In this document: in pieces, positions 44,792 to 55,353 of the stretch
Layout of the letters: each line of letters opens with the position of its first letter
How positions within the stretch are numbered: position 1 is the first letter of the stretch
The notes under the pieces: generated by a model
Seen by the model: only the letters and a program-made list of their open reading frames with translations
The model's database searches: none
Told to the model about the DNA's origin: nothing
DNA from: Clostridia bacterium
Lineage (GTDB): Bacteria; Bacillota; Clostridia; Oscillospirales; Acutalibacteraceae
Length of the DNA: 64,000 nt
Direction of reading: 5' to 3'
Assembly (NCBI GenBank): GCA_017399535.1
Contig: JAFQBX010000005.1
Coordinates: 108,697-172,696 of the forward strand
Made by a program: the position numbers and the translations under genes

Positions 44792-45844
44792 ATGTTAAAG
44801 AAATTTATTTGTGCCATGTCAGCAATCATACTGATAGTTTCGGCATCGCCGGCCGTTTATGCCGACCAAAAATCAAATATAATAAACAAGGAAATTGTAT
44901 ACGTTAACGGCTATATGGACGAGGCGTTTGCCACCTCCGGAAGCATAGTCGCCGACCAGATTATTAAGCAAAACGGCGATTCGACCACAACCGCTACGGT
45001 ATCCTTCCTTTACGACAATGACTTTATCTATATCTTTGGCAACGTCGATGATAAAACGCGAGTTTCTACTCCGCCCACATTCGACTGGATAACCGACAGC
45101 GTCGAAATTCAAATCGACCTCGACTGCAACCCCGCAGGTCAAACGGTCGGCAGCGGATATACCGGACTTTTCCGCGTAGTTCGTTATTCAGGCACCGTTT
45201 CGGTTGCAGAAACGAGCACATCGCCCTTTTTCCTCGCGATGAAGGATAAAATTCAATGCGCAGTGGTTGACTGGGGCGAAAACGGATACCAGTTTGAAAT
45301 CGCAATCCCTCACGCAAACGGCTTCAAGGAAGCAAAAATGGGCGCTTCGATAATAGTAAACGACGCCACCGACAAAATCACCAACCTTGCGGCAATGGTA
45401 TTTATGAACACGGCTCACACCGGAAACTATAATAACACCAAACAATTTTACACCTTTAACCTCAACAATTTTTCGAACGCCAGAGCGGCTGACGCTCCTA
45501 CATACATAACCTCGTCAAATCTGTCGTCTGCCGAGTCAGAGGAAACGAGCGAGGAGATAAGCGAGGAAACAAGCGACACCGCTTCTGAAAAGAGCGAACC
45601 AACCAAGCTGCCGAAAAATCCGACCAGCGAAGGCGGTGAAAATCCGTTTATCCTCTATACCGTAATCGGTGTAGCCGCACTCATTATAATAGTAATCACC
45701 GTACTTGTAGCCATAAACAGAGGCAAAAAGGACGAGGACAAAAAGGATAGCAAGGACGAGGATAAAAAGGATAGCAAGGACGAGGACAAAAAGGATAGCA
45801 AGGACGCCGAAAAGGACAACACCTCGGACAAAAAAGACGAATAA
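44792..45844 (+). CDS. secreted/membrane-anchored carbohydrate-binding-like protein
   Basis: A 350-residue surface protein. It has a signal peptide (FICAMSAIILIVSASPAVYA), then a beta-sandwich of about 200 residues resembling DOMON/carbohydrate-binding family 9 modules (FLYDNDFIYIFGNVDDKT, TDSVEIQIDLD, EIAIPHANGF), then a Glu/Ser/Thr-rich linker (SEETSEEISEE), a C-terminal span (FILYTVIGVAALIIIVITVLV) and a cytoplasmic tail of Lys/Asp repeats. The CBM9-like part suggests binding of sugars or polymers at the surface, an inference. The gene follows tadA by 39 bases behind GGAGGAATAG. Confidence 0.7.
   Translation: MLKKFICAMSAIILIVSASPAVYADQKSNIINKEIVYVNGYMDEAFATSGSIVADQIIKQNGDSTTTATVSFLYDNDFIYIFGNVDDKTRVSTPPTFDWITDSVEIQIDLDCNPAGQTVGSGYTGLFRVVRYSGTVSVAETSTSPFFLAMKDKIQCAVVDWGENGYQFEIAIPHANGFKEAKMGASIIVNDATDKITNLAAMVFMNTAHTGNYNNTKQFYTFNLNNFSNARAADAPTYITSSNLSSAESEETSEEISEETSDTASEKSEPTKLPKNPTSEGGENPFILYTVIGVAALIIIVITVLVAINRGKKDEDKKDSKDEDKKDSKDEDKKDSKDAEKDNTSDKKDE
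45731..45802 (+). repeat. three tandem 24-bp repeats in coding sequence
   Basis: The 24-bp unit GACGAGGACAAAAAGGATAG plus CAAG occurs three times, with one base changed in the middle copy, and encodes the octapeptide DEDKKDSK. It lies in the cytoplasmic tail of the surface protein. Confidence 0.95.
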
Positions 45845-45887
45845 AAACACGAATTACACTCATAAAATTAAATAGCAAACTCATTGT

Positions 45888-45932
45888 AAAAAAGGGAATC
45901 GGTAAAATTACCAATTCCCTTTTTATTTTTTT
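45888..45932 (+). terminator. terminator after the surface protein gene
   Basis: AAAAAGGGAAT plus GGTAA pair with TTACC plus ATTCCCTTTTT around a two-base loop region, then TATTTTTT. Confidence 0.8.
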
Positions 45933-45947
45933 CGAGAGGTGTAATAG

Positions 45948-47528
45948 GTGGGCGAAATAATGAAGGTTGTCGAAGGTATAAACGGCGCAATAAATGACCT
46001 TATATGGCTCAAAATCGGCATATTTCTGCTGATTGGTACAGGGGTTTTTCTGACTGCAGCGACGGGATTTTTTCAGCTGACTCATATCGGTCATTGGTTT
46101 AAGGAAACGATTGGCGGCCTTTTTAATAAAAAAAGCCACACGGCATCGGGCGGCTCGGTTTCGCAATTTCAGGCGCTATGCACCACACTCGCGGCGACCA
46201 TCGGAGTAGGCAATATCGCAGGGGTTGCCGACGCGATTGTAATAGGCGGTCCGGGTGCAGTTTTTTGGATGTGGGTGGCGGCATTTTTCGGCATGATGAC
46301 CGGCTATTCCGAGAATTTGCTCGGCGTTTATTTCAGAGAAAAAAATAGCGACGGCGAATGGTCAGGCGGTGCCATGTATTATCTCAAATACGGGCTCGGC
46401 AGTATCGGGTGCAGAAGCAAAGCTCTTTCGTCGCTGTTCAAAAAAATCGGTGAAATTCTGGCTGTTTTGTTTGCTCTGTTTTGTGTCCTTGCGTCACTCG
46501 GAATAGGCAACATGGGTCAGGTGGATAAAATCGTCGCTAATATCGAGCAGGCGATTGATTTTCCTACGCTTTCGAGCCACATTATCTATTCCTCGGGCGG
46601 TCAAAAGGTCACCCTCTATTCACTTGCGATAGGGCTTACTATAATGCTGGCGGCAGGACTCATTATACTCGGCGGATTAAAGCGAATCGCCTCCTTTGCC
46701 GAAAAAATCGTGCCCGTAATGGTAATCCTCTTTGTATTGGGAAGTCTGTTTATCATACTCGCAAATTGCGGTAAAATCGGCGATGCTTTTGCAACCATTT
46801 TCGTCACGGCGTTTAAGCCGAGTGCCATTTTCGGCGGCGGTTGCGGATTTACGATAAGCAGGGTTATCACGTCGGGATTTAAACGCGGCGTTTTTTCGAA
46901 CGAGGCGGGGCTCGGCTCGTCAACCATAATAAATTCAAGCGCAAACGTAAAGGAACCGGTTAAGCAAGGTATGTGGAGCATATTTCAGGTTTTTACCGAC
47001 ACGATAATCGTATGCACGATGACCGCGCTTATCATACTCACATCGGGCGTTTACGACCTCAATTCAGGTGCAATTACCGAAAAAGGAGCCACCGGCTCGA
47101 CGCTGGTTGCCGCGGCATTCAACAGGGTGCTTTCCTTTGGCGACTTTGATTTTGGCGGTGTTTTTGTCGCGGCGGCAATACTCCTCTTTGCCTTTACTAC
47201 GCTAATCGGCTGGTCTCATTACGGAGCAAAGGCGTTTGAGTACATTTTTGGTGCAAAATATACCTTTGTTTATAAAATCGTGTTTGTTGCGACCATTGTT
47301 TTGGGCGCAGTTATGACCTCGTCAATCGCGTGGGACATCTCCGACACCTTCAACGGACTGATGATGATTCCGAATCTCATTGGAGTTGTCCTTTTATGGA
47401 AAACAGTTGTGCGCGTGACAAGGAATTATATCGACCGCCGGCTAGGTAACAGGGATATTTCTCCCCTGCTTTCGCACCACGAGGATATTCAAAATCAGCT
47501 TGAAGCCGAGCTTTATTTAGAAAATTAA
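45948..47528 (+). CDS. alanine/glycine:cation symporter (AGCS family)
   Basis: A 526-residue sodium- or proton-coupled amino acid importer with about ten spans. Family motifs are evident: FQALCTTLAATIGVGNIAGVADAI near residue 70, GGPGAVFWMWVAAFFGM after it, GLGSSTIINSSA near 325 and the end region SHYGAKAFEYIFGAKY. The GTG at 45948 is preferred because GAGAGGTG sits at the right distance; an ATG at 45960 is possible. It is a single gene ending in a terminator. The symporter class is firm; alanine, glycine or D-alanine preference is unknown. Confidence 0.9.
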   Translation: MGEIMKVVEGINGAINDLIWLKIGIFLLIGTGVFLTAATGFFQLTHIGHWFKETIGGLFNKKSHTASGGSVSQFQALCTTLAATIGVGNIAGVADAIVIGGPGAVFWMWVAAFFGMMTGYSENLLGVYFREKNSDGEWSGGAMYYLKYGLGSIGCRSKALSSLFKKIGEILAVLFALFCVLASLGIGNMGQVDKIVANIEQAIDFPTLSSHIIYSSGGQKVTLYSLAIGLTIMLAAGLIILGGLKRIASFAEKIVPVMVILFVLGSLFIILANCGKIGDAFATIFVTAFKPSAIFGGGCGFTISRVITSGFKRGVFSNEAGLGSSTIINSSANVKEPVKQGMWSIFQVFTDTIIVCTMTALIILTSGVYDLNSGAITEKGATGSTLVAAAFNRVLSFGDFDFGGVFVAAAILLFAFTTLIGWSHYGAKAFEYIFGAKYTFVYKIVFVATIVLGAVMTSSIAWDISDTFNGLMMIPNLIGVVLLWKTVVRVTRNYIDRRLGNRDISPLLSHHEDIQNQLEAELYLEN

Positions 47529-47532
47529 AATT

Positions 47533-47590
47533 AAAAGCACGATAAGGAGTGCTCTCGCAGGGAGAAATTCACTCTTTTCGTGCTTTTTTC
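47533..47590 (+). terminator. terminator after the AGCS gene
   Basis: AAAAGCACGA and GGAGTG pair with CACTC and TCGTGCTTTTTT as a long bipartite stem. It overlaps the end of the converging membrane-protein gene. Confidence 0.7.
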
Positions 47591-47994
47591 TTTTCTTCTT
47601 TTTTTAGCTTTCTTTCCGCCCTTTTTCGCTTTATGGCGGCCTTCAATTTGTCCAGCTCTTTTTGCAGTACTTTTAGCGTTTTTTCGTCATTCGGAAAGAG
47701 CCGTTTGAGCAAAAAGAGCGAAATGATGACGGTAATCAATTTTTCGGGGGTAAAGGGAAACCATAAAAAAGCGGCATAAGCCGTTCCGACGGCAAGCATC
47801 CAATTGATGCCCAGCCAACCGCCGATGGTCATAAATGCGTAACACCAGCCGTTTGTGATAATCCACGCGAGGCCAAAGCATAATAGCATTCGCGGATTAA
47901 GACAAAAGCTGACAATCTTTTTTGTCCACTGTTTAATCTTTCGCCACCAGTATTTGAGGCGAATTTTAAGAGCGCCGTTTTTTCTCTTTTTCAT
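47569..47994 (-). CDS. small basic membrane protein of unknown function
   Basis: A 141-residue protein with a very basic start (KKRKNGALKIRLKYWWRKIKQW), two or three spans (LLCFGLAWIITNGWCYAFMTIGG; NWMLAVGTAYAAFLWFPFTPEKL; ITVIISLFLLKRLF) and a Lys/Glu-rich coiled-coil end. I recall similar uncharacterised proteins in many Clostridia, with the conserved WIITNGWCYAF and FLWFPFTPEK segments, but no function. It converges with the AGCS gene and shares the terminator region. Confidence 0.75.
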   Translation of the reverse strand: MKKRKNGALKIRLKYWWRKIKQWTKKIVSFCLNPRMLLCFGLAWIITNGWCYAFMTIGGWLGINWMLAVGTAYAAFLWFPFTPEKLITVIISLFLLKRLFPNDEKTLKVLQKELDKLKAAIKRKRAERKLKKEEKKKARKE

Positions 47995-48069
47995 TTTTGT
48001 CCCTTTTTCTATCCTTTTTACCGTAAAATATTTTTAACGATAATCCCCATCAATATACACTTTATTTTA

Positions 48070-48672
48070 TTATTCCTTTTCGCGAATTGAAAATTCACAG
48101 CCGCAATAATCCTGACGATAAAGGTCAAATTGCCGTGCGAGTTCAATCGACCGCTTGTATCCCTCGCGCTTTTTAAAATCGGACGGCAGATGCTTTATTC
48201 CGTATTCCTCGCCGATTTCTTCGCCAAGCTGTCCGAGCAGCTGCGCATTTTTATGAGGACTGACGCTGAGGGTGGTTGCGAAATAGTCAAAGCCGCCTTT
48301 TTTTGCCTCCTCGGCGGTTTTTCGCAGTCGCAAACGAAAACATTCGGCGCATCTGAGTCCGCCCTCTTTTTCCCCTTCGAGTCCCGTTGCCGCCGACAGA
48401 AACTCGTCATAGTCATATTCACTCGGCATAAATTTTGCCCAGCCGCTTTTTTCGATAAGGTCGAGCTGATTTTTCAGCCGTTTTTCGTATTCCTCTTTTG
48501 GAAAAATATTGGGGTTAAAGTAATAAACGGTGATGTCAAAATGCTTTGATAAATATTCCAAAACATAGCTGCTGCAAGGCCCGCAACAGCTATGAAGCAG
48601 TAGTTTCGGTTTACTTTTTTCATCGAGCTGATTTAATAAAATATCCAGCTCCTTTTGATAATCCCTTTTCAT
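48070..48672 (-). CDS. queH: epoxyqueuosine reductase QueH
   Basis: Cobalamin-independent reductase for the last step of queuosine biosynthesis in tRNA, the alternative to QueG. The start at 48672 follows GAGGT at eight bases and gives a 200-residue protein. The metal/cluster cysteines are all present: LLLHSCCGPCSSYVLEYL near residue 28, GGLRCAECFRLRL near 107 and the terminal YRQDYCGCEF. It is a single gene; no other queuosine gene is in the window. Confidence 0.93.
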   Translation of the reverse strand: MKRDYQKELDILLNQLDEKSKPKLLLHSCCGPCSSYVLEYLSKHFDITVYYFNPNIFPKEEYEKRLKNQLDLIEKSGWAKFMPSEYDYDEFLSAATGLEGEKEGGLRCAECFRLRLRKTAEEAKKGGFDYFATTLSVSPHKNAQLLGQLGEEIGEEYGIKHLPSDFKKREGYKRSIELARQFDLYRQDYCGCEFSIREKE

Positions 48673-48793
48673 AAAAAAATACCTCACCAAATATGATAAT
48701 ATCAAACTCTCACCCCTTTGTCAACACGGGTAAAAGGACATTTTTTCGGGCATAATAAGGCGACAAATATTTTTTTAATAAAGGAATGATTTT

Positions 48794-48883
48794 ATGTTCT
48801 GGGTGGGGATGATTTCGGGAATGTTTTTGGGCGGATTGGTAGGCGCCTTTGCGGTGTGTATGGTGTCATGTAATAAACGATAG
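48794..48883 (+). CDS. 29-residue glycine-rich membrane microprotein
   Basis: A very short frame with a good ribosome binding site (AAAGGA, eight bases before the ATG): MFWVGMISGMFLGGLVGAFA then VCMVSCNKR. It is one predicted span with a glycine-zipper pattern (GMISGMFLGGLVG) and a basic end. I recall similarly built tiny proteins (DUF3789-type) in Firmicutes. It lies alone between queH and the ABC exporter. That it is translated is plausible but unproven. Confidence 0.55.
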   Translation: MFWVGMISGMFLGGLVGAFAVCMVSCNKR

Positions 48884-48973
48884 CGACACAGTGTTTACAA
48901 ATGCAAGGTAAATGTTGCAAAATGCCTATAAAAATGTAAAAAAACAGTAAAGTAGAATCTAATTCCCTTGATA

Positions 48974-49001
48974 TTGACAAACTTCTTTTGTATATTATAA
49001 A
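48974..49001 (+). promoter_or_regulatory. promoter of the ABC exporter gene
   Basis: TTGACA (48974-48979), a 16-base spacer, TATAAA (48996-49001). The predicted start at about 49008 falls next to the ATG at 49011, which supports the downstream ATG at 49035 as the true start. Confidence 0.6.
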
Positions 49002-49034
49002 TATACAACTATGCGAAAAAGGGGCTTTGTGCTA

Positions 49035-51977
49035 ATGCTTAAACTCACTAATATCGTGAAATCTTATCTTTCGGGCAGCTCAAGGGTCGAGGCGCTGAAA
49101 GATGTCAGCATCGAATTCAGAAAGAACGAATTTGTCTCGATTCTCGGTCCGTCGGGCTGCGGAAAAACAACCCTTCTCAATATCATCGGTGGACTCGACA
49201 GATACGACAGCGGTGACCTTTCGGTCAATAATCGCTCGACAAAGGATTTTGACGACAGCGACTGGGACTCATACCGCAATCATTCGATTGGCTTCGTTTT
49301 TCAGAGCTATAACCTCATTCCGCACCAAACGGTACTGAGCAACGTTGAGCTTGCGCTTACCCTTTCGGGCGTGTCGAAGCAAGAAAGAAGAAAACGCGCA
49401 AAGGAAGCTCTCGAAAAGGTGGGACTCTCCGACCAGCTACATAAAAAGCCCAATCAAATGTCGGGAGGTCAGATGCAACGCGTTGCAATTGCACGTGCAC
49501 TCGTAAACGACCCCGAAATTCTGCTTGCCGACGAGCCGACGGGTGCACTAGACAGCGAAACCTCGGTGCAGATAATGGAAATTTTAAAGGAAATTTCCAA
49601 GGAAAAGCTTATCATAATGGTAACCCACAACCCCGAAATTGCCGAAGAATATTCGACGCGAATCGTCCGTCTCCTCGACGGCAGGGTTACAAGCGACTCG
49701 AATCCTTATGAATCGGAATTTATCCTCGATGCTCCCGACAAAAAGAAAAAGAGCCGCAAAAAAGCCGAAAAAACCTCAATGTCATTTATGACCGCCCTTT
49801 CCCTTTCGCTCAATAACCTGATGACAAAAAAGGCGAGGACCTTCATGACCTCCTTTGCAGGAAGCATTGGTATTATCGGCATTGCGCTGATTATGTCGAT
49901 TTCGAACGGTGTTAACGCCTACATAAACAGGGTGCAGGAGGATACCCTTTCGAGCTATCCGATAACCATTCAAGCCGAGTCGGTGGATATGACCAATCTG
50001 ATTACAAATCTGATGGGCTCGAATAGCAAAGAAACTCGACATGAGCTTGACGCCGTTTATTCAAACTCAATCATGTACGAGCTGATAAACTCCCTCAACA
50101 ACGCTGAGGTTGAAAAGAATAATCTCAATAAATTCAAGAAGTATCTCGAAAACGAGAATAACAAAATCAATCAGTATATCAGCGCCGTTCAATATTCCTA
50201 CGGCGTGGATATGAGCATTTATACAAAGGATGGCGACGGCAAAATAGTTAAATCCGACGTTGCCGAGCTGCTCAATGGAATTTACGCCGCAGAAAACAGC
50301 GTGATGTCGGCGGGTTATCAGCAAAGCTTCCAGCAGATGAACGTTTGGTCCGAAATCCTCACCAATAAAGACGGCACCGAAATTAACGAGCTTACAAAAA
50401 AGCAGTACGACTGCATTTACGGAAACTGGCCTACAAGCTATAACGAGGTAGTGCTGATTGTTGACGAAAATAACGAAATCAGCGACCTTTGCCTCTATGC
50501 CCTCGGACTCAAAACCTCGGATGAACTGACTGCCGTTCTCGAAGCGGCTATGAAAAAGGAGCCGCTCGACACAGCCGAAAGAAAATGGTCGTATGAGGAT
50601 ATTTGCGCAAAGACATTTAAGCTCGTTTTGCCGAGCAGCTGCTATCAGGAAACCGATGACGGCATAAAGGATATCCGCGAAAGCGACGCCGGAATGAAAT
50701 ACGTCTATGACAACGGAATCGATATCAAAATTTCAGGTATTGTCAGACCGAACAAGGACGCAATTTCTACCTCGATGAACGGCTCAATCGGATATACTCG
50801 TTCGCTCACCGACTATATGATTACCACGGCTGAAAAGAATCCGATTGTCAAAAAGCAGATGGAAAGCAAAAACTTTGACATTATCACGGGGCTTCCCTTT
50901 AAGGTCGAGGACAGTGGCAAAGACACTGCCGCTTCAAAGGCAGAGGCATTCAAAGCATACGCAGAGCACCTCTCAATAAGCGAGAGAGCCAACCTGTATA
51001 CCGAAATGATGTCCTTGCCCGACGACAGCTACGTCACAGCCCAGGTCGACGCCCAGATGGCTAATATGACCGCCGATTACCTGCGCCAAATGCTGACCAC
51101 GGCTTATTCACAGCAGATGGGCGCAAGCTCGGCGGATGTTGCTGACTATATCGCAAAAATGGACGACGAAACCCTCTCCGAATATGCCAGAGAGGCAATC
51201 GGCGAACAGGTTAAAGCGAAATATGCCGCCGAGAAAAAGGCATACTACGGCGCAATGACCGACTCGGCGCTCAATCAGCTTCTGACCCATGCGCTCGGCA
51301 ACTTTACCGAAGAGGAACTCGTAAAATTCTATGACAATAATATGCCGACCGACATGATTATCACATACAGCGATGCGCTTTTAAACCTCGGCTACGTCGA
51401 CCTCGACAGCCCCAAGCAGATAAACATTTTTGCTTCCACGTATAGTAACAAGGATGAAATTGCCGAGTGTATCGCGGAGTATAACAAAAAGCAAACCAAC
51501 GATGACGACACCATCGAATACACCGATATTATGAAGATCATCATGTCGTCGATAACGACGGTTATCAACGCGATTTCGTACGTTCTGATTGCATTCGTTG
51601 CAATTTCGCTGGTGGTTTCGTCAATTATGATTGGTATTATCACCTACATCTCGGTACTCGAAAGAACAAAGGAAATCGGTATTCTCCGCTCAATCGGTGC
51701 GTCAAAAAGAGATATTTCGCGCGTGTTTAATGCCGAAACGCTGATAGTCGGCTTTGCGGCAGGTGTTATCGGAATCGTCTGCACGATACTACTGTGTATC
51801 CCGATAACCTATATCGTTCGTGCCGTCACGGGTATTAAAATTATAACCGCTGCTCTGCCCTTTGTCGGCGGAATTATACTGGTACTGATAAGCATGCTGC
51901 TGACCTTTATCGCGGGACTGATTCCGTCGGGAGTCGCCGCTAAAAAGGACCCCGTAGAAGCACTCCGCACCGAATAA
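49035..51977 (+). CDS. MacB-type ABC exporter, ATPase and permease fused
   Basis: A 980-residue fusion. Residues 1-230 are an ABC ATPase of the LolD/MacB class: GPSGCGKTT near residue 40, MSGGQMQRVAIARAL near 140 and ILLADEPTGALD. A basic linker follows (KKKSRKKAEK), then the first span near residue 275 (FAGSIGIIGIALIMSI), an extracytoplasmic domain of roughly 550 residues and three C-terminal spans with the FtsX signature (ERTKEIGILRSIGASKRDISRVF). The start at 49035 has AAGGGG upstream. Such exporters move peptides, lipids or drugs or act as mechanotransmission devices; no substrate gene is adjacent. Confidence 0.9.
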   Translation: MLKLTNIVKSYLSGSSRVEALKDVSIEFRKNEFVSILGPSGCGKTTLLNIIGGLDRYDSGDLSVNNRSTKDFDDSDWDSYRNHSIGFVFQSYNLIPHQTVLSNVELALTLSGVSKQERRKRAKEALEKVGLSDQLHKKPNQMSGGQMQRVAIARALVNDPEILLADEPTGALDSETSVQIMEILKEISKEKLIIMVTHNPEIAEEYSTRIVRLLDGRVTSDSNPYESEFILDAPDKKKKSRKKAEKTSMSFMTALSLSLNNLMTKKARTFMTSFAGSIGIIGIALIMSISNGVNAYINRVQEDTLSSYPITIQAESVDMTNLITNLMGSNSKETRHELDAVYSNSIMYELINSLNNAEVEKNNLNKFKKYLENENNKINQYISAVQYSYGVDMSIYTKDGDGKIVKSDVAELLNGIYAAENSVMSAGYQQSFQQMNVWSEILTNKDGTEINELTKKQYDCIYGNWPTSYNEVVLIVDENNEISDLCLYALGLKTSDELTAVLEAAMKKEPLDTAERKWSYEDICAKTFKLVLPSSCYQETDDGIKDIRESDAGMKYVYDNGIDIKISGIVRPNKDAISTSMNGSIGYTRSLTDYMITTAEKNPIVKKQMESKNFDIITGLPFKVEDSGKDTAASKAEAFKAYAEHLSISERANLYTEMMSLPDDSYVTAQVDAQMANMTADYLRQMLTTAYSQQMGASSADVADYIAKMDDETLSEYAREAIGEQVKAKYAAEKKAYYGAMTDSALNQLLTHALGNFTEEELVKFYDNNMPTDMIITYSDALLNLGYVDLDSPKQINIFASTYSNKDEIAECIAEYNKKQTNDDDTIEYTDIMKIIMSSITTVINAISYVLIAFVAISLVVSSIMIGIITYISVLERTKEIGILRSIGASKRDISRVFNAETLIVGFAAGVIGIVCTILLCIPITYIVRAVTGIKIITAALPFVGGIILVLISMLLTFIAGLIPSGVAAKKDPVEALRTE

Positions 51978-51987
51978 AATAATAGGT

Positions 51988-52038
51988 AAAAACGATGTCC
52001 TTTGAGGTGACTGTCACCCGTTGGGCATCGTTTTTTTA
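51988..52038 (+). terminator. terminator after the ABC exporter gene
   Basis: AAAAACGATGTCC pairs with GGGCATCGTTTTTTT, with a nested GGTGACTGTCACC hairpin. Confidence 0.75.
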
Positions 52039-52044
52039 GTACGT

Positions 52045-52073
52045 TGAATTATTGCGGTAAAGATGATATACTG
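52045..52073 (+). promoter_or_regulatory. promoter of the radical SAM gene
   Basis: TTGAAT (52045-52050), a 17-base spacer, TATACT (52068-52073). Confidence 0.6.
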
Positions 52074-52090
52074 ACTTTAAGGTGATTTTT

Positions 52091-52966
52091 ATGTTCGATA
52101 TGTCAATTTGCCGAATGTGTCCGCGAAAATGCGGCGCAGACCGCACAAGCGGCGTTGCAGGAATATGCAAAACCGACGATAAAATATATATTTCACGGGC
52201 GGCCCCGCATTACTGGGAGGAACCCTGCATTTCGGGCAAAAACGGCTCAGGAACCGTCTTTTTTTCAGGATGCAATCTCGGCTGCGTTTACTGTCAAAAT
52301 CGTAAAATAAGCCGTTTTGCCGTCGGGAAGGCGATTTCGGTGAGCGAGCTTGCCGAAACCTTTATTCAGTTACAGGAAAGCGGCGTGCATAACATAAATC
52401 TCGTTACGCCGAGCCACTACGTGAGCCAGATTAGTGAGGCGCTCGATTTGGCGAAGCTAAAAATTCCCGTTGTGTATAATTCGAGCGGCTACGACCTTTG
52501 TGACGCACTCGAAATGCTCGACGGAAGGGTGCGGGTTTTTCTCCCCGATTTTAAGTACATGGACGGTCGTCTTGCGCAAAAATTTTCGGCGGCAAAGAAC
52601 TATCCCGAGGTAGCAAAAGCGGCGATAAAGAAAATGTTTGAGTTGGCGGGAAAGCCGCGCTTTGACGCCGACGGGATGATAAAAAGCGGCGTGATTGTGC
52701 GTCATCTTGTGCTTCCCGGTCACACCGACGATTCAAAGGAAATTATCCGTTATTTACATGACACCTACGGCGACAGTATTTATTTGAGCATTATGAATCA
52801 GTTTACGCCATCCCCCGACCTTCCCTTTGACGAGTTAACGCGAAATTTAAGCGAAGATGAATACAACGACGTGGTCGATTTTGCGGTAAGTATTGGGGTA
52901 AAAAACGCCTTTATTCAGGAGGGCGAAACGGCAAATGAAAGCTTTATCCCCGACTTTGAGATATAA
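52091..52966 (+). CDS. radical SAM protein, PflA-like (COG1313 group)
   Basis: A 291-residue radical SAM enzyme. The cluster motif is CNLGCVYC near residue 60, preceded by an N-terminal cysteine block (CRMCPRKCGADR, GICK) that may bind another metal. The remaining barrel shows HNINLVTPSHYV and VYNSSGYDLCDALEML. Proteins of this group are annotated as putative pyruvate formate-lyase activating enzymes; no formate-lyase-like gene is nearby, so the target protein is unknown. The ATG at 52091 has AAGGTG at a suitable distance. It ends in a terminator shared with the ABC-F gene. Confidence 0.85.
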   Translation: MFDMSICRMCPRKCGADRTSGVAGICKTDDKIYISRAAPHYWEEPCISGKNGSGTVFFSGCNLGCVYCQNRKISRFAVGKAISVSELAETFIQLQESGVHNINLVTPSHYVSQISEALDLAKLKIPVVYNSSGYDLCDALEMLDGRVRVFLPDFKYMDGRLAQKFSAAKNYPEVAKAAIKKMFELAGKPRFDADGMIKSGVIVRHLVLPGHTDDSKEIIRYLHDTYGDSIYLSIMNQFTPSPDLPFDELTRNLSEDEYNDVVDFAVSIGVKNAFIQEGETANESFIPDFEI

Positions 52967-53002
52967 AAAACGGACTTAACCGACGTAGGTTAAGTCCGTT
53001 TT

Positions 53003-53004
<2 letters not shown>
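52966..53004. terminator. bidirectional terminator between convergent genes
   Basis: AAAAAACGGACTTAACC pairs with GGTTAAGTCCGTTTTTT around a short loop. Confidence 0.85.
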
Positions 53005-54901
<1,897 letters not shown>

Positions 54902-55003
54902 CGCTCATGTCCTTCTCTGATTGATATTCCCCATTTTAACACATTCTCGACCATTTCACAATAGCGTGAAAACAAAGCTTTTTATATTTTTTAAAAAAAG
55001 TAC

Positions 55004-55032
55004 TTGCATTTATATATTATTTGTGATATTAT
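55004..55032 (+). promoter_or_regulatory. promoter of the tRNA-Arg gene
   Basis: TTGCAT (55004-55009), a 17-base spacer, TATTAT (55027-55032), about 12 bases before the expected start. Confidence 0.65.
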
Positions 55033-55050
55033 ACTTTGGCACGAATAAAT

Positions 55051-55124
55051 GCGCTTGTAGCTCAGTTGGATAGAGTGACTGGCTACGAACCAGTAGGTCA
55101 GGGGTTCGAGTCCCTTCAAGCGCG
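55051..55124 (+). tRNA. tRNA-Arg (anticodon ACG)
   Basis: A complete cloverleaf: acceptor GCGCTTG paired with CAAGCGC, a D arm from GCTC, an anticodon stem ACTGG/CCAGT around the loop CTACGAA (anticodon ACG at 55085-55087), and a T arm with GGTTCGAGTCC. The discriminator base is G at 55124 and CCA is encoded at 55125-55127. The A at the wobble position should be turned to inosine by TadA, encoded at 44297. Confidence 0.97.
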
Positions 55125-55127
55125 CCA

Positions 55128-55171
55128 AAACAAAAATCCTGTCGACGATGTATCGGCGGGATTTTTGTTTT
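55128..55171 (+). terminator. terminator after tRNA-Arg
   Basis: AAAACAAAAATCC pairs with GGATTTTTGTTTT, with further pairing of GTCGA and TCGGC. Confidence 0.7.
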
Positions 55172-55172
55172 G

Positions 55173-55245
55173 TATTATTCATTTTTCATTATTCAATATT
55201 CATCATTCATTTGACAGGATTTTTTAATGAATAATGAATAATTGA
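55173..55245. repeat. AT-rich ATTCATT-type short repeats forming an inverted repeat
   Basis: Several copies of ATTCATT or ATTCATC lie at 55177-55212, and their complement AATGAATAATGAAT at 55225-55238. It can fold into a long weak hairpin. It has no coding capacity. Confidence 0.6.
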
Positions 55246-55270
55246 TTTAGATTAAAGTTTCTGCTATAAT
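55242..55270 (+). promoter_or_regulatory. promoter of the GNAT acetyltransferase gene
   Basis: TTGATT (55242-55247), a 17-base spacer, TATAAT (55265-55270). Confidence 0.65.
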
Positions 55271-55353
55271 GTTCTGAAATGCGGTGCTTTAATTAAAAGA
55301 AGATTTAAGCGAGTTTCAATCGCCTCTATCAAAACCGCCAAGGAGAATGCAAA

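Noticed and set aside
45731..45802. Possible CRISPR-like array
   Set aside because: Units of 24 bp are directly contiguous without spacers and encode a repeated octapeptide.
45536..46166. Long minus-strand frames across the Lys/Asp repeats (Pro/Cys-rich)
   Set aside because: They mirror the repeat and the start of the AGCS gene; the plus-strand reading has a signal peptide, domain and terminator.
55036..55227. 63-residue plus-strand frame and its minus-strand counterpart
   Set aside because: Both are built over the tRNA-Arg gene and its terminator.
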